Positions 1 through 9,925 of a stretch of 64,000 bases of DNA are shown here, piece by piece. The notes below the pieces were generated by a model. The model was not told the DNA's origin. It did no database searches and saw nothing but the letters and a program-made list of their open reading frames with translations. The stretch is taken from positions 83,674,522-83,738,521 of the forward strand of contig CM070877.1 in NCBI GenBank assembly GCA_036365515.1. The letters run 5' to 3'. A program made the translations under genes and the position numbers. Positions within the stretch are counted from its first letter, which is position 1, and every line of letters begins with the position of its first letter. The stretch is from Torymus aiolomorphi (taxonomy: Eukaryota > Arthropoda > Insecta > Hymenoptera > Torymidae).

Positions 1-32
1 TACTAACTTTTTCTTTCAGTGTAGATAATATT
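1..32 (+). repeat. Left terminal inverted repeat
   Basis: It matches the reverse complement of 7019-7050 with very few differences (GTGTAGATAA here, GTATAGATAA at the other end). It may extend left of the window. Confidence 0.6.
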
Positions 33-119
33 TCTTTATTTTCGCAGTCTTTTTCGGGAAGATTTTATACTCTGAAGAGAGGGTTTTTTGAACTACAATG
101 TACTTTCATCTATTGGAAT

Positions 120-124
120 AATAG
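120..124. repeat. BEL/Pao target-site duplication, copy 1 (AATAG)
   Basis: AATAG directly abuts the TG that opens the LTR at 125. The same five bases follow the other LTR at 6088-6092. A 5-bp duplication is usual for BEL/Pao. Confidence 0.9.
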
Positions 125-392
125 TGATACCACTATCCAAATTAACGGTAGGAGTGGGTGTTGGTTTAATGAATAACAACGTGCTATCATATATGTATCT
201 CTATAAAACTTTATTTTTTCACCGTGCTAAATACAAGGGCCGCACGCCGCTTCGGATCCTCTCTCTGCGCCAGTACATGCGCGACTGCTCTCCGCCGCTC
301 CCTTCGGCCCTACCACTCCTTCATTTACGAAAACCGCGCGACGTTGCCAAATTGTACATAGCCCGCAAAGCTAGAAGTACCGTTTTCCTACA
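125..392 (-). repeat. 3' LTR of the BEL/Pao element
   Basis: 268 bp, starting TG and ending CA on the plus strand, almost identical to 5820-6087. The short open frame that crosses it is not a gene. Confidence 0.92.
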
Positions 393-404
393 TTCTCCCA
401 CCTT
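393..404 (-). promoter_or_regulatory. Polypurine tract of the BEL/Pao element
   Basis: The minus strand reads AAGGTGGGAGAA immediately before the 3' LTR, the expected position for plus-strand DNA priming. Confidence 0.7.
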
Positions 405-437
405 GAGCGGATGCTCAATCAATTACTAACGCTAGAA

Positions 438-2183
438 TTACATGGGATATTTCCTTTTAACGACGCGTCCGCTACGCGTTACATACTGATTCGGATCAAC
501 ATTGTCAGCGCGAGGAGCATTGGAGACACTTTCCAATTGATCAACTAACTTATCACTAATTTCTGCACTTTTACATTTTATATAGTCCTTAGACATCGCA
601 TCAAATTCGTTAGTAATTTTACATTCTAACTCTAAAGGATATAATCTTTGAACAAGACGAACTAGCTCACCGCTTCCTGTTTTTATCCTACAAACTCGCA
701 CGCATCCATCTTTACCCTTAATCGTCGCGACTATCTTACCTAAAGGCCAATCAATTCTCTTTGAATCATCGCTGCCTATCAATACAAGGTCACCCACATT
801 AATTTCGCGCGTGTCGTGAGCCTTTTGAGTCTCCCTGATACTTCCCAAATACTCGACGCGAAACCTGCGCCGTAGGCAGTCTTTCAAATTTTGAATATAG
901 TTAGCTTTTCCTTTAATATCAATCGCCAACAAATAATCTAAATCTGGAGAACCGCTTTCCCGAATTTCCTGTAAGAATAAGTTAGGGGTTAAGGGAACTA
1001 AGTCGTTAGAATCACTAGACATATAAGTAAGAGGTCTTGAATTAATGACCGATTCACAATCACACAAAATAGTTAGCATATCCTCATAATTAACTGATGC
1101 CTTAGCTAAAACTCTACGAAGCAACTGTTTAACGATTCTAACGATGCGCTCCCACCAACCACCCCACCATGCCGCGGATGGAGGGTTAAATTTCCATTTG
1201 ATACGCTTTACAGCACTATACTCAGCAATCGCGGTCCAATTTAATCTTTTCAATTCGTTTTCTGCCCCAACAAAATTTGTACCGTTATCGCTAAAAACGA
1301 CGGCGGGTCTTCCCCGTCGTGCAATAAACCTAGAAAAGCCCTTAACAAAAGTAGCTGTCGATAACGAGGATAGGAGTTCTAGATGAATCGCCCGAAAGAC
1401 CGCGCACGTAAAAAGACATACATAGGCTTTTCCACCGCCCTTTAAAAATAGCGGTCCAGCCAGATCTACGCCTACAACCTCAAATACAGCTGCATCTCTC
1501 ACACGTTCGATTGGTAAAGGTGTTTTAACCGATTCTAGACGCTTAACATTATATCGCTTACATCGAACGCATTTATTTATTACAGAACGCACTTTGCGTC
1601 GAGCTGACAGAATCCAATACTTCTCGCGTAAACGACAAAGCAAAATCTGAACACCGGCGTGGGCGAGATTAAAATGTTCTTCCTCAATAATTCGTTCAAC
1701 AATTAAGTGCGCTGAATCTAAGATTATCGGACAGCGAAAATTCGTACTATCATTTCGATTGAAGATCTTAGTTTTAACGCGTAACAAACCATTTTCGTCT
1801 TTAAATACATCAAGCGCTTTAAATTTTCCATCATTTTCTCCCGTAAACATCTCACTTTGTACTAATTTCAGTAATAAAATCTCGGCCGCGTTCAGTTCGT
1901 CGCTACTTAAGAATGATTCTAGATATCTCTTATGCATTTCGTGTTTTACAATTCGCAAGTTTACTATAAAACGTCTAACCCACGCAACCATTTTAACAAT
2001 CTTACAATAACTAGAAAAGTAATTACAATAATCGTCAGACGCATTCATAGAACATTTACTTAAAAGCGCGTTAGCTTTGACCGACGATTTTTTCACTTCT
2101 TGATTAATCTGCTCCTCATTGAGTGGTGTGTCTTGAGAGGGCCATAAGTGTCGGGGCATCTTTAACCATTCCGGCCCCTCCCA
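438..2183 (-). CDS. BEL/Pao integrase, in frame after a single stop
   Basis: The reading frame follows directly after the TGA at 2184-2186. Its first ATG is at 2159, but it is normally the C-terminal part of the polyprotein and not a separate gene. Numbered from that ATG it shows an HHCC zinc site (H162, H167, C197, C200), a DDE core (D232 in VDLAGP, D291 in FSDNGTNF, E337 in WWERIV) and a basic C-terminal region ending 573 residues later. All catalytic residues are present. Unless the stop is read through, this part would not be made. Confidence 0.92.
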   Translation of the reverse strand, partial: WEGPEWLKMPRHLWPSQDTPLNEEQINQEVKKSSVKANALLSKCSMNASDDYCNYFSSYCKIVKMVAWVRRFIVNLRIVKHEMHKRYLESFLSSDELNAAEILLLKLVQSEMFTGENDGKFKALDVFKDENGLLRVKTKIFNRNDSTNFRCPIILDSAHLIVERIIEEEHFNLAHAGVQILLCRLREKYWILSARRKVRSVINKCVRCKRYNVKRLESVKTPLPIERVRDAAVFEVVGVDLAGPLFLKGGGKAYVCLFTCAVFRAIHLELLSSLSTATFVKGFSRFIARRGRPAVVFSDNGTNFVGAENELKRLNWTAIAEYSAVKRIKWKFNPPSAAWWGGWWERIVRIVKQLLRRVLAKASVNYEDMLTILCDCESVINSRPLTYMSSDSNDLVPLTPNLFLQEIRESGSPDLDYLLAIDIKGKANYIQNLKDCLRRRFRVEYLGSIRETQKAHDTREINVGDLVLIGSDDSKRIDWPLGKIVATIKGKDGCVRVCRIKTGSGELVRLVQRLYPLELECKITNEFDAMSKDYIKCKSAEISDKLVDQLESVSNAPRADNVDPNQYVTRSGRVVKRKYPM

Positions 2184-5100
2184 TCATCGCGATGTATACA
2201 ACTGCGTCGGAGTACATCCGCGCGATGGCAGATCGGCAGGATTCACTTTGCCAGGAACATGTCTCCACGCTGCTTTGGCCGTCAACTTGCGAATTTCTTC
2301 CACTCGGTTCCAGACGAAGGTATTCCACTGGGCCTCTCTCGTGATCCACGTCCAAACGGTTGTCGAGTCAGACCAAAATATTACTTCATAATCTGAAAAG
2401 GTTGAGCCATTTAGCAATGAATCGGCCAATCGTGCGGTAATCGTGGCCGCCAAGAGTTCAAGACGTGGTATGGTTATCTCCTTCGTTGTTGAAATGCGTG
2501 TTTTCGCACCAATTAGTTGAACCTCTACTGAGTCACCTCGTTCAATACGTATAAAAATAGCAGAAGCATAGGCGACGCTACTTGCATCGGCAAACGCATG
2601 AAAACTCACCTTCGCTATATCGTCGATGCGGCCGAGTCTTCTCGGTATTCTCACCTTTTCTAATGTGCGTAGATCATCAAGCCACCGTAAAAATGCAGAC
2701 TTTACGACGTCGTCTACCTCATCATCCCAATGGCCATTATCTTTCCATGTTCTTTGCAAAAGAAGTTTTGGACACATCATAACAGGGCACGTAAATCCAA
2801 TCGGATCAAATACGCGCTGTGCGATTGATAGCATCACTCGCTTCGTAATTTTCTCCGTGTTGAGATCTTTCATGAAGGACAGATTCACATAAAGGTAATC
2901 TTCTTGTTTATTCCACAAGAGGCCCAGAACAGAAACATCGGGCTCGCCGTCATCGCTCGAATGTTGCCAGTCTCGCAGTTCAAAACCAGCTGTTTTCAGC
3001 GCGTCTGTAGCTTCTTCTTCAAAATATCGCAGTTCATCAATCGACGCAAAACTGGTCACGCAGTTATCTGAATAAAAACATCCTCGCAGTTTTGTCGTCG
3101 TTTTTTCACTAGCTATAGTAGCTACTCGTCCATCTGAAATTCTAGTCAAATGTAGATCAATAGTGGCGCCTAGTAAAAAGGGACTGCAGGTCAGTCCAAA
3201 TACGACTCGATTGTGCCGATAAGTGATTAACATATCACCGCGAATCCAGTAAAAACGCAAATAGTCGCGCTCTTTCGGAGTAACACTTATTTGCAAAAAG
3301 GCTCTTTTTATGTCGGCGATGGCGCCAAGCATATTTTCACGGAATTTCAACAAAATCGCCGGTATTAATTCGATATAATTAGGTCCTTTCTCCAAACATT
3401 GGTTTATGGAGGGAAAATTATTTTCGCGCGCCGACGCATCAAAAACGGGACGAATTTTGGTCGTGCGGCTCTGCATTTTTATAATCGGTCGGTGTGGCAA
3501 ATAGTGCGCGAAATTTTCTATCTCAGTATCAGGCACCCTTTCGATAACGCCATCTTTCTCCCATTCACAAAAAACTTTATCGTATTCTTTTACTTCCGCG
3601 TCTTTCAATCTTTTTAGTGTGCTATGTAACCTTTTTAATGCAATATCTTTGTTCGAGGGCAATGGTGAATGATCCGAAATCCACGGTAACATAACCTCGT
3701 AACGCGCGTCATTATTGAAGGTAGTCGTGTCCGCGAACCGTTGTTTTACAGCAGCATTTCTTTCATTTACGCTTAAACGGCGTTCCGGGTCGTCAATGCC
3801 CAGTACATCTAAACGCCACAAATCACATACGCGCGCCTCGCTGACGAACTCTGTGTGTGTAAACAATACAGTATCTTCGTGCGCCCGCGCACCTTTATTT
3901 TTACCTAATACCGTCCAGCCGAGGCGTGTCTCGACTGCGGTCAAACCATTCGCCAGGTCGTGTTTACGCCCGGTATACAATTTCCCCGCTATATCGGCAC
4001 CAATAAGTAAATCTATCGGCTCGCATGTTTCCCCGACGTCTGTCAAAAATATCCCATTACTTTTCAACTCTCCCGCCCACGAACGGATTTCAATCGACGG
4101 AATTTTCCCGCATATATCTTTTTGCTCCAGAACATTAAAATTACAGTGATAATCATGTGATAAACTACTCAAATGAATTAAATGAATATTATGCGTCTCA
4201 GGTTGTGATTGTTTGTTACCGAAAAGCGTGTGCGTTACTTTCTGTGTGTCAATCGGCACGTACACCATTGATGCAGCAATATCGCGCGTTATATAAGAGC
4301 GCTGTGACCCCGTGTCTATTATCGCGCGCACTACTCGTTCATTGCGCCCGTTGCGCATTTTTACGCGAATCGTCGGTAAATATACCGCGGGTAACTCCGC
4401 ATAACTCGCCAGGTTATTTTCATGAGAAACGGGAGCACTATTCATCCCTACTTTACCGACATTAGCCTCTATACGCGGTGTCTCGGGACACATTAATGTG
4501 ACGTGTTTTCTATCACACTTCGCACATTTAGGATTGCTTCTACAGCGTTTATAATTATGCCCGCGCTTAAGACAATTGAAACAGCAATTACTTTCCTTTA
4601 CAATTCGACGACGCTCATCTACAGTAAAATTTTTAGCTTTATTACAATCCGAACTGTTATGACTATTATTTCTACAAAAAACGCAATACAACGAATTTTC
4701 CGACTTTGTTGCTAGAAGCCCCGTCGCTGTCGGTACATCACGCGATGGCTCGACTTTACCTTTCTTCGGCTTTCCTTTCTCAGTATAGCCATCTATCGAA
4801 AATCCCGCTATTGCCATATTTATACGCTCTTCGCTTTCTACTTCGGCGCATAAGAACTCCATCAGCTTGGTGAGACGCTCCTTTGAGTCCTTGGCTCCGT
4901 TGGCTGCTGTGCTGCGCTGCCACGCTCTCAAAACATCTTCCGGTAGCGAGGATTCCACAAGCGGGAACAACATGGCGGCGCATTTGTCAGACGTCACGCC
5001 TAAGGTTTCAAGCGCTCTCATATGTGTCTCTAACTTGTCATATAGGCTTGCGAGGGAGAATTTTTCCTTTCCGCGTAAAGCGTTGTTCAGCACTAAACTG

Positions 5101-5735
5101 AGTAATTCTCGGACGTACACCTCAACTTGTAATTCGTCTCGTCCAAATCTGTTTTTTAGGCTTGCAATCGCTTTTGCATAATTTTCCCTCGTCGGTGGAA
5201 AACTTGTAACTAACTCATACGCGCGAGAACCACTTTCCATCGATTGGATCAAATGCTGAAATTTGTCCTCCGCATCAATGTCCTTGTCTTCATCAATTTT
5301 GCGAAACTGATTCCAAAATAAGAGCCAATCGCGCACATTGCCCGTGAATTTCGTAATTTCAATTTTTGGTAACTTAAAAGTTTTCTTGCGCTCACTCGCT
5401 GTAGTTCTCGGAACATCTCTCGCGGCGTCTTGCCCACTTCCTAGAAAACGAGTGACTTTTCTTTGCGCCATCAAAAACTTCTTTTTATAATCATCGGTCG
5501 TGTCACTTTCAACCTCATAAGTTTCTTCCAATTGCTGATTTTTCGACGTTAGGATAAAATTCAGTACTTTCGCGGAACTGTCATCTAACTCGAGCATTTT
5601 TTGTTGTAGCACTTCAAAGGTCACTGAGATTATGTCTTTATCAGAATTTTCGGCTTGCAGCAATGTGTTCAGTTCATTCAGAGTTTTGGTAAAAGCCGTC
5701 CGTTGAGCAGTGCGTAATTTCTTGAAGGCGTCCAT
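2184..5735 (-). CDS. BEL/Pao Gag-protease-reverse transcriptase-RNase H polyprotein
   Basis: Start: the frame is open to 5786, but the codon there is TTG; the first ATG is at 5735, in a good context (AAGATGG), giving about 1183 residues. Domains in order, numbered from 5786: Gag with a DUF1759-type region (about 145-300), Cys/His knuckles (about 368-433, including CCFNCLKRGH), an aspartic protease (DTGSQ at 491), the RT (about 775-930; FGLTCSP at 863; YSDN at 905 where YVDN or YVDD is usual) and RNase H (ADASS, then LELLAA and WSDST near the end). The frame stops at TGA 2184-2186, but the same frame continues at once into the integrase. The TGA stands where the family usually has Trp, so it looks like a single TGG-to-TGA change. 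Confidence 0.93.
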   Translation of the reverse strand: MDAFKKLRTAQRTAFTKTLNELNTLLQAENSDKDIISVTFEVLQQKMLELDDSSAKVLNFILTSKNQQLEETYEVESDTTDDYKKKFLMAQRKVTRFLGSGQDAARDVPRTTASERKKTFKLPKIEITKFTGNVRDWLLFWNQFRKIDEDKDIDAEDKFQHLIQSMESGSRAYELVTSFPPTRENYAKAIASLKNRFGRDELQVEVYVRELLSLVLNNALRGKEKFSLASLYDKLETHMRALETLGVTSDKCAAMLFPLVESSLPEDVLRAWQRSTAANGAKDSKERLTKLMEFLCAEVESEERINMAIAGFSIDGYTEKGKPKKGKVEPSRDVPTATGLLATKSENSLYCVFCRNNSHNSSDCNKAKNFTVDERRRIVKESNCCFNCLKRGHNYKRCRSNPKCAKCDRKHVTLMCPETPRIEANVGKVGMNSAPVSHENNLASYAELPAVYLPTIRVKMRNGRNERVVRAIIDTGSQRSYITRDIAASMVYVPIDTQKVTHTLFGNKQSQPETHNIHLIHLSSLSHDYHCNFNVLEQKDICGKIPSIEIRSWAGELKSNGIFLTDVGETCEPIDLLIGADIAGKLYTGRKHDLANGLTAVETRLGWTVLGKNKGARAHEDTVLFTHTEFVSEARVCDLWRLDVLGIDDPERRLSVNERNAAVKQRFADTTTFNNDARYEVMLPWISDHSPLPSNKDIALKRLHSTLKRLKDAEVKEYDKVFCEWEKDGVIERVPDTEIENFAHYLPHRPIIKMQSRTTKIRPVFDASARENNFPSINQCLEKGPNYIELIPAILLKFRENMLGAIADIKRAFLQISVTPKERDYLRFYWIRGDMLITYRHNRVVFGLTCSPFLLGATIDLHLTRISDGRVATIASEKTTTKLRGCFYSDNCVTSFASIDELRYFEEEATDALKTAGFELRDWQHSSDDGEPDVSVLGLLWNKQEDYLYVNLSFMKDLNTEKITKRVMLSIAQRVFDPIGFTCPVMMCPKLLLQRTWKDNGHWDDEVDDVVKSAFLRWLDDLRTLEKVRIPRRLGRIDDIAKVSFHAFADASSVAYASAIFIRIERGDSVEVQLIGAKTRISTTKEITIPRLELLAATITARLADSLLNGSTFSDYEVIFWSDSTTVWTWITREAQWNTFVWNRVEEIRKLTAKAAWRHVPGKVNPADLPSRGCTPTQLYTSR

Positions 5736-5800
5736 CTTGTTTCGGTTACACAGAGAGAGAGTCACAAAACCAACAAACAGAGACAAAAAACTCCCACCGT

Positions 5801-5816
5801 CCTGTCACGGTCGCCA
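5801..5816 (-). promoter_or_regulatory. Primer-binding site of the BEL/Pao element
   Basis: Three bases inside the 5' LTR the minus strand reads TGGCGACCGTGACAGG. TGG plus a stem-like sequence is the complement of a tRNA 3' end. It resembles the end of an insect tRNA-Arg, which is recalled and not checked. Confidence 0.75.
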
Positions 5817-5819
5817 CAA

Positions 5820-6087
5820 TGATACCACTATCCAAATTAACGGTAGGAATGGGTGTTGGTTTAATGAATAACAACGTGCTATCATATATGCATCTCTATA
5901 AAACTTTATTTTTTCACCGTGCTAAATACAAGGGCCGCACGCCGCTTCGGGTCCTCTCTCTGCGCCAGTACATGCGCGACTGCTCTCCGCCGCTCCCTTC
6001 GGCCCTACCACTCCTTCATTTACGAAAACCGCGCGACGTTGCCAAATTGTACATAGCCCGCAAAGCTAGAAGTACCGTTTTCCTACA
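5820..6087 (-). repeat. 5' LTR of the BEL/Pao element
   Basis: 268 bp, almost identical to 125-392. On the minus strand it precedes the primer-binding site and gag, so it should carry the promoter for the element. Confidence 0.92.
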
Positions 6088-6092
6088 AATAG
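6088..6092. repeat. BEL/Pao target-site duplication, copy 2 (AATAG)
   Basis: AATAG directly follows the CA that closes the LTR at 6087 and matches 120-124. Confidence 0.9.
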
Positions 6093-6514
6093 CATGGTAT
6101 TGTAACGGGCCTGGTATAGATTTAGCCTTGTCCAGTTTTGGTTTTAGTTTCAAAACCATTTCTTCATACGATTCTTTACTGATATAAAAAAATTTTGGTT
6201 TGTTTGCAGTAATCTTTAGCCCAGTTGTACAGCTCTTCTGGCGTTAAAATATGATTACTAGAAGAAAGTTGTAGAGTAGCTCGTTTTTCACCTCTTTTTA
6301 GGTTCGCGCCTATACCATCGCACGCACCTTTGCCATGTGCTGTGGCATAAAAATGCCACTCAGCAGTAAATCCATAATCTTTCTCGTGAAAAAGAAGATT
6401 TTGAAAATTGGATTTATTCTTAAAATACTGACCTGCTCCATCAGTCAAATAATAAACTTTCTGGACCACAAAATTAGTTTTAAGGTAAGATATTAAAATT
6501 TTTTTGATATTCAT
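6093..6514 (-). pseudogene. Transposase relic, C-terminal part (HGKG...CDG family)
   Basis: The minus strand encodes about 112 residues with LTDGAGQYFKN, ATAHGKGACDGIGA and a Leu-rich tail, then shifts frame near 6190 and continues with KLKPKLDKAKSIPG up to the BEL/Pao insertion point. On the far side of the insertion (about 124 down to 60) the frame resumes with IPIDEST. The same order of motifs occurs in the relic at 56981-57379. I recognise this as a protein type encoded by repeats in many invertebrates and take it for a DDE-like transposase; I cannot assign a superfamily. Broken by a frameshift and by the retrotransposon. Confidence 0.6.
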
Positions 6515-7018
6515 AAACGGCTATGGTATCATGATTTAAATTGTCGGAAATCACAGCAATGCTTACATGTTTGAGTTCATTATTTTGTTTATAGTACACT
6601 ACAACTGTTTCCGGATTATAATTCCAGTGGAAGGACTATGTAGAATTTTGTATAACAAAAGCATAATTTTCTACGAAATCGCAACACACGAAAAATTCTC
6701 CTTCGTGAAGATTGTTTTTTACGTTATTTATAAAAAGCTAAAAAATCGCGAGTTTTTAATTTTATTAATAATTTTTCCCACAGTATCTCCATAAATTCGT
6801 GCACATTTATAGTTTTGGAAGCTATTGTACACCGATCTGTTTGAAACCATGATTGATACTAGATTTGAAAAATATAGACGTATTGGGGCAATCCAAACAG
6901 TCACCTAAATAGCATCTATCGTGTACATCATTACACACAATTGCTTGGATGCACTAAAGGTTGAAAAAAAATTTTTAAACTATACTTTTCGAGATATAAC
7001 ACGTAAAAACCAACAAAA
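6515..7018. other. Rest of the DNA transposon, no gene recognised
   Basis: AT-rich sequence upstream of the transposase relic. Homopolymer runs and stops in all frames; I could not extend the transposase into it. Confidence 0.4.
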
Positions 7019-7050
7019 AAATATTATCTATACTGAAAGAAAAAGTTAGT
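7019..7050 (-). repeat. Right terminal inverted repeat
   Basis: Inverted copy of bases 1-32. The bases just inside it (about 6985-7018) no longer match the left side, so the inverted repeat is short. Confidence 0.6.
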
Positions 7051-7785
7051 ACTAGAGTTACTATATTGTTGTTAATTTTGAATTTTATTTTTTCATAAAA
7101 TAATTAATAAAATATTACTCCATGCATTATTAACAATCCAGAAGAACAGGTAGAGAATGAAATATTATAAAAGGTTATTATACAGGAAACGAGGCGGGCG
7201 CAGTCCGCGCGCTGTACCGCGTAGTACTTATGCCGCGCGCAGGAAAGGCGGTGCGTCTACTCTTTCGCATTCTATTTCTTGCAGAAAACATCTCGAGCAC
7301 TCTTTAGAAAATATCCTTTCCTAGGTAAAAAATGCTCAGTTTTGGATCTAGAGGGTCAACAAAAATATTAAAAATATCGTTTTCGAGATATAACACGTTT
7401 TGTAGTTTTTGAAGGTGAAAATGGAAAATTTTGGGAAAACTGCCTACACCACTAGAAAGCTGAGAAAAAATACGTTGGAAAGGCTTATCATAAATTTTTT
7501 TCAAGTATATTTTAGTATCGAAAACATGGCACGATTTGGTGCTCGCGCGCCGCGCTGGGACAGTTGACGTGAAATGCCTCATATAGATAGCAACTTGCTT
7601 TTGTTCGACGCGCGGTCACGCGTCATGAGAGCGAGAGAGACAGCGAGAATACGCGTAGTGGGGGTATACCGTCCGTTCGAGTCTCTCCCTAGCGTAAACA
7701 AAACACGCGCGGCAAGCTAAAGTCAAAACTTTTACCAGCTTTTACCTCCGATTATTACTCGATAACTACCATAAACAAAAACAAA
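7051..7785. other. Intergenic sequence, no gene seen
   Basis: Mixed AT-rich sequence with a CpG-rich patch at about 7185-7260 and another at 7545-7720. A short phrase (TTCGAGATATAACACG) occurs at about 6989 and again at about 7382, suggesting a shared old repeat. Nothing coding is supported. Confidence 0.4.
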
Positions 7786-7874
7786 TTTCCGGCGTCTGGG
7801 CCAGCCAGACCGCTTGAAATGGAAAAACGGCTAGCGAGAGGCAAAGAAACCCAGCCCAAACTCGTGCTCGTTAG
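7786..7874 (+). repeat. Dispersed repeat, copy A (interrupted by the mariner element)
   Basis: About 88 bp that align to 16902-16991 (shared phrases include CCGCTTGAAA/TCGCTTGAAA and GCGAGAGGCAAA). After the mariner element the match resumes briefly with TACAAC at 10758, the same word that follows copy B at 16992. The element therefore inserted in this copy. Confidence 0.6.
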
Positions 7875-7878
7875 TATA

Positions 7879-8475
7879 CAGCGTGTCCAAAAAGTCTGGA
7901 AACACCCAAATAATTTCTCAGCTGAATTACTATTGGAAAATGTTAAGGTCGCCTTTGTAGTAATTTTTTACGAGGAATCCAATGGTGACCTTGGATTCGA
8001 CCTTGGACCTCATTTTTGAGGTTATTTCAAGGTCAACCTCATTTTTTTAAATGGTAACCCCTATTTTTTATAGCGGAATCTGAAAGAGCGGAAAATTTTA
8101 CGTCCGGATATGTATTAAGGTATGAGGTTGAGGTTGCCCCCAGAGGTCAAATTGAGGTCAAAGTATGATTTCTTAAAAATTTCGCGAGTTCAGTGGTAAA
8201 ACAAAACAAACAAAGGTAAGGTTTGGTAAGTTCGAACGAAGACTTGAAGGTGACCTCTGATTCGACCTTGAACCTCATTTTGAGCCTCATTTTTGAGGTT
8301 ATTTCGAGGTCAACCTCATTTTTTTAAATGGTAACCCCTATTTTTTTAGCGGAATCGGAAAGAGTGTGAAACTTTACGTCCAAACATGTACTCAGAACAT
8401 AGTTCAAGAAGGACCTCGACGTTCATTTGAAGGTCATTTAAACTTAATGACGGTCTGATCTTGTGTAAACTTTTT
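7879..8475 (+). repeat. Left long terminal inverted repeat of the mariner-type element
   Basis: Pairs with 10157-10753 over 597 bp. It contains an internal direct repeat: the block with GAGGTTATTTC...AACCTCATTTTTTTAAATGG occurs at about 7984-8077 and again at about 8249-8352. Confidence 0.88.
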
Positions 8476-8821
8476 AATTTTTTCAAACAGTCTAACATCT
8501 TATTTCAAGTGCTCGAATTATTTTCCATCCACTTTTTGATAGTAACCTAATCGATGATCGAAAACACCAACAGTATTTTTGATCATTTCAGTAGGAATGA
8601 GAGCTGATTCATTGTAAAATTTTTTGAAGCGTTTAAATATTGAACATTGTTACTTATTATTTTTCGTATGGTTAGAGTGACAATAAACTATTATTCATTC
8701 CATAACCACCACAGAAAAGGGTTGGTCATCTTTCAAACATATTTTTTGAAAATTAAAAGTTCTTTTTATTTTCAACTCAAAAAGTATTTTTGGATAAGGT
8801 CTACTACGAAGAGTAATAAAA
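8476..8821. other. Untranslated lead of the mariner-type element
   Basis: AT-rich sequence between the left TIR and the transposase. A start codon or first exon may lie here, but I cannot place it: the transposase frame has a TAA at 8816-8818 just upstream of the first recognisable residues. Confidence 0.4.
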
Positions 8822-9061
8822 TTGAACAAACTCACTGATAGAGAAAGAATAACGATTCTCATGATGAGAGGTTGGGGACACATGCAGCGATCTTATAGGG
8901 CCGTAAGAGATATTTTTAATGCTTCATTTAGGGTTGGTGGAACTCCACTATCATTTTCAACAGTTCAAAAAACTGTTAGAAGGTTTGAAAATACCGGCAC
9001 TATCAGCGATTTACTCGATCAGGCAGACCAATGTCAGCAGGTAACGAAGAGAAATCTTTAG
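8822..9061 (+). pseudogene. Mariner-type transposase, N-terminal helix-turn-helix part
   Basis: The frame opens after TAA 8816-8818. Its first ATG is at 8861; the residues before it (LTDRERITIL) look like part of the protein, so the true start may lie in an upstream exon or be lost. About 65-79 residues with the paired-like DNA-binding pattern (RAVRDIFNASFR, STVQKTVRRF). The frame goes wrong near 9012-9020: its last residues make no sense, while the +1 frame reads RSGRPMSAGNEE and runs into the catalytic part. One base has been lost or gained there. Confidence 0.7.
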
Positions 9062-9897
9062 ATGTTGTGTTAACATTCACCGAAGATCCGCATACTTCCG
9101 TTCGTAGAGCTACTCAAGTGCACGAAATAAGTAAATCATCTATTTATAACATACTAAAGAGAGAGAAGTTCCATCCATTTAAAGTAACGCTAATACACAA
9201 GTTAAATGAAGATGATTTCGATCGTCGCGTTGAATTCTGTGATGATATGATGGCACGCATCGTACAAAATCCAAATTTTCCATCAAATATAGTCTTCTCA
9301 GATGAAGCTACATTTCAACTTGACTCAAGCGTAAATAGGCATAACTGTAGATATTGGGCAGTTGAAAACCCTCATTGGGCAAGAGAAGCCAAGTCACAAT
9401 ATCCACAAAAATTAAATGTCTGGGCTGGAATATTAAATAATAGGATTATAGGACCATTTTTTATTGATGGCAATTTAAATGCAGAAAAGTATGAAACTAT
9501 GTTGCGGAATCAAATTGTTCCTGCTATAAGAGAAATAGCTGGAGAGGACTTTAATAACACATGGTATCAACAGGACGGTGCAGCAGCTCATTATGCACGA
9601 AACGTTCGCACATACTTAGATACAGTATTCATTAATCGATGGATAGCACGAAGAGGTGCAATTGAATGGCCAGCTAGGTCCCCCGATTTAACGCCTCTAG
9701 ATTATTTCTATTGGGGTTATCTGAAGGATCGTGTATTCAAAACAAAACCCTTAAACTTAGATGAATTACGTGAAAGGATCATTGATGCATCAGCTCTCAT
9801 TCCTACTGAAATGATTGAAAATGCTGTTGGTGCTTTCTATCATCGATTAGGTTACTGTCAAGAAATGAATGGAGAACAGTTCGAGCACTTGAAATAA
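9031..9897 (+). CDS. Mariner-type transposase, catalytic part (DD41D)
   Basis: 288 residues from ATG 9031, although the original protein started upstream in another frame. Catalytic Asp residues: D91 in VFSDEATF, D182 in YQQDGAAAH and D224 in SPDLTPLDYF, with 41 residues between the last two. WPARSPDLTPLDYF and the following WGYLKDRVF are typical of the superfamily. It ends at TAA 9895-9897. The catalytic part is open and complete; without the N-terminal DNA-binding part in frame it is unlikely to be active. Confidence 0.85.
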   Translation: MSAGNEEKSLDVVLTFTEDPHTSVRRATQVHEISKSSIYNILKREKFHPFKVTLIHKLNEDDFDRRVEFCDDMMARIVQNPNFPSNIVFSDEATFQLDSSVNRHNCRYWAVENPHWAREAKSQYPQKLNVWAGILNNRIIGPFFIDGNLNAEKYETMLRNQIVPAIREIAGEDFNNTWYQQDGAAAHYARNVRTYLDTVFINRWIARRGAIEWPARSPDLTPLDYFYWGYLKDRVFKTKPLNLDELRERIIDASALIPTEMIENAVGAFYHRLGYCQEMNGEQFEHLK

Positions 9898-9925
9898 GAT
9901 GTTATACTGTTTAAAAAAATCAAAT

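Larger units (their letters stand above)
125..6087 (-). mobile_element. Complete BEL/Pao LTR retrotransposon, minus strand
   Basis: Two 268-bp LTRs that differ at only about three positions flank a 5.4-kb interior encoding gag, protease, RT, RNase H and integrase in one frame. LTR ends are TG...CA, the flanks are duplicated (AATAG), a tRNA-type primer site follows the 5' LTR and a purine tract precedes the 3' LTR. Near-identical LTRs indicate a recent insertion. The only lesion I found in the coding region is one in-frame TGA at 2184-2186. It landed in a transposase relic that reads on the same strand. Confidence 0.95.
1..7050 (-). mobile_element. DNA transposon with ~32-bp TIRs, split by a BEL/Pao insertion
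   Basis: The first 32 bases of the window reappear as a reverse complement at about 7019-7050 (core CTAACTTTTTCTTTCAG), so the two ends look like terminal inverted repeats. Between them is a minus-strand transposase relic (6093-6514, continuing at about 60-124) and an intact BEL/Pao retrotransposon (125-6087). Without the BEL/Pao element and one target copy, the element would be about 1.1 kb. The left end touches the window edge, so the outermost bases and the target duplication cannot be seen. The superfamily is not assigned. The TIRs are seen directly; the element boundaries are inferred. Confidence 0.6.

Noticed and set aside
88..429. 113-codon plus-strand frame
   Set aside because: It lies across the BEL/Pao LTR; a near-identical frame occurs in the other LTR (5819-6187).
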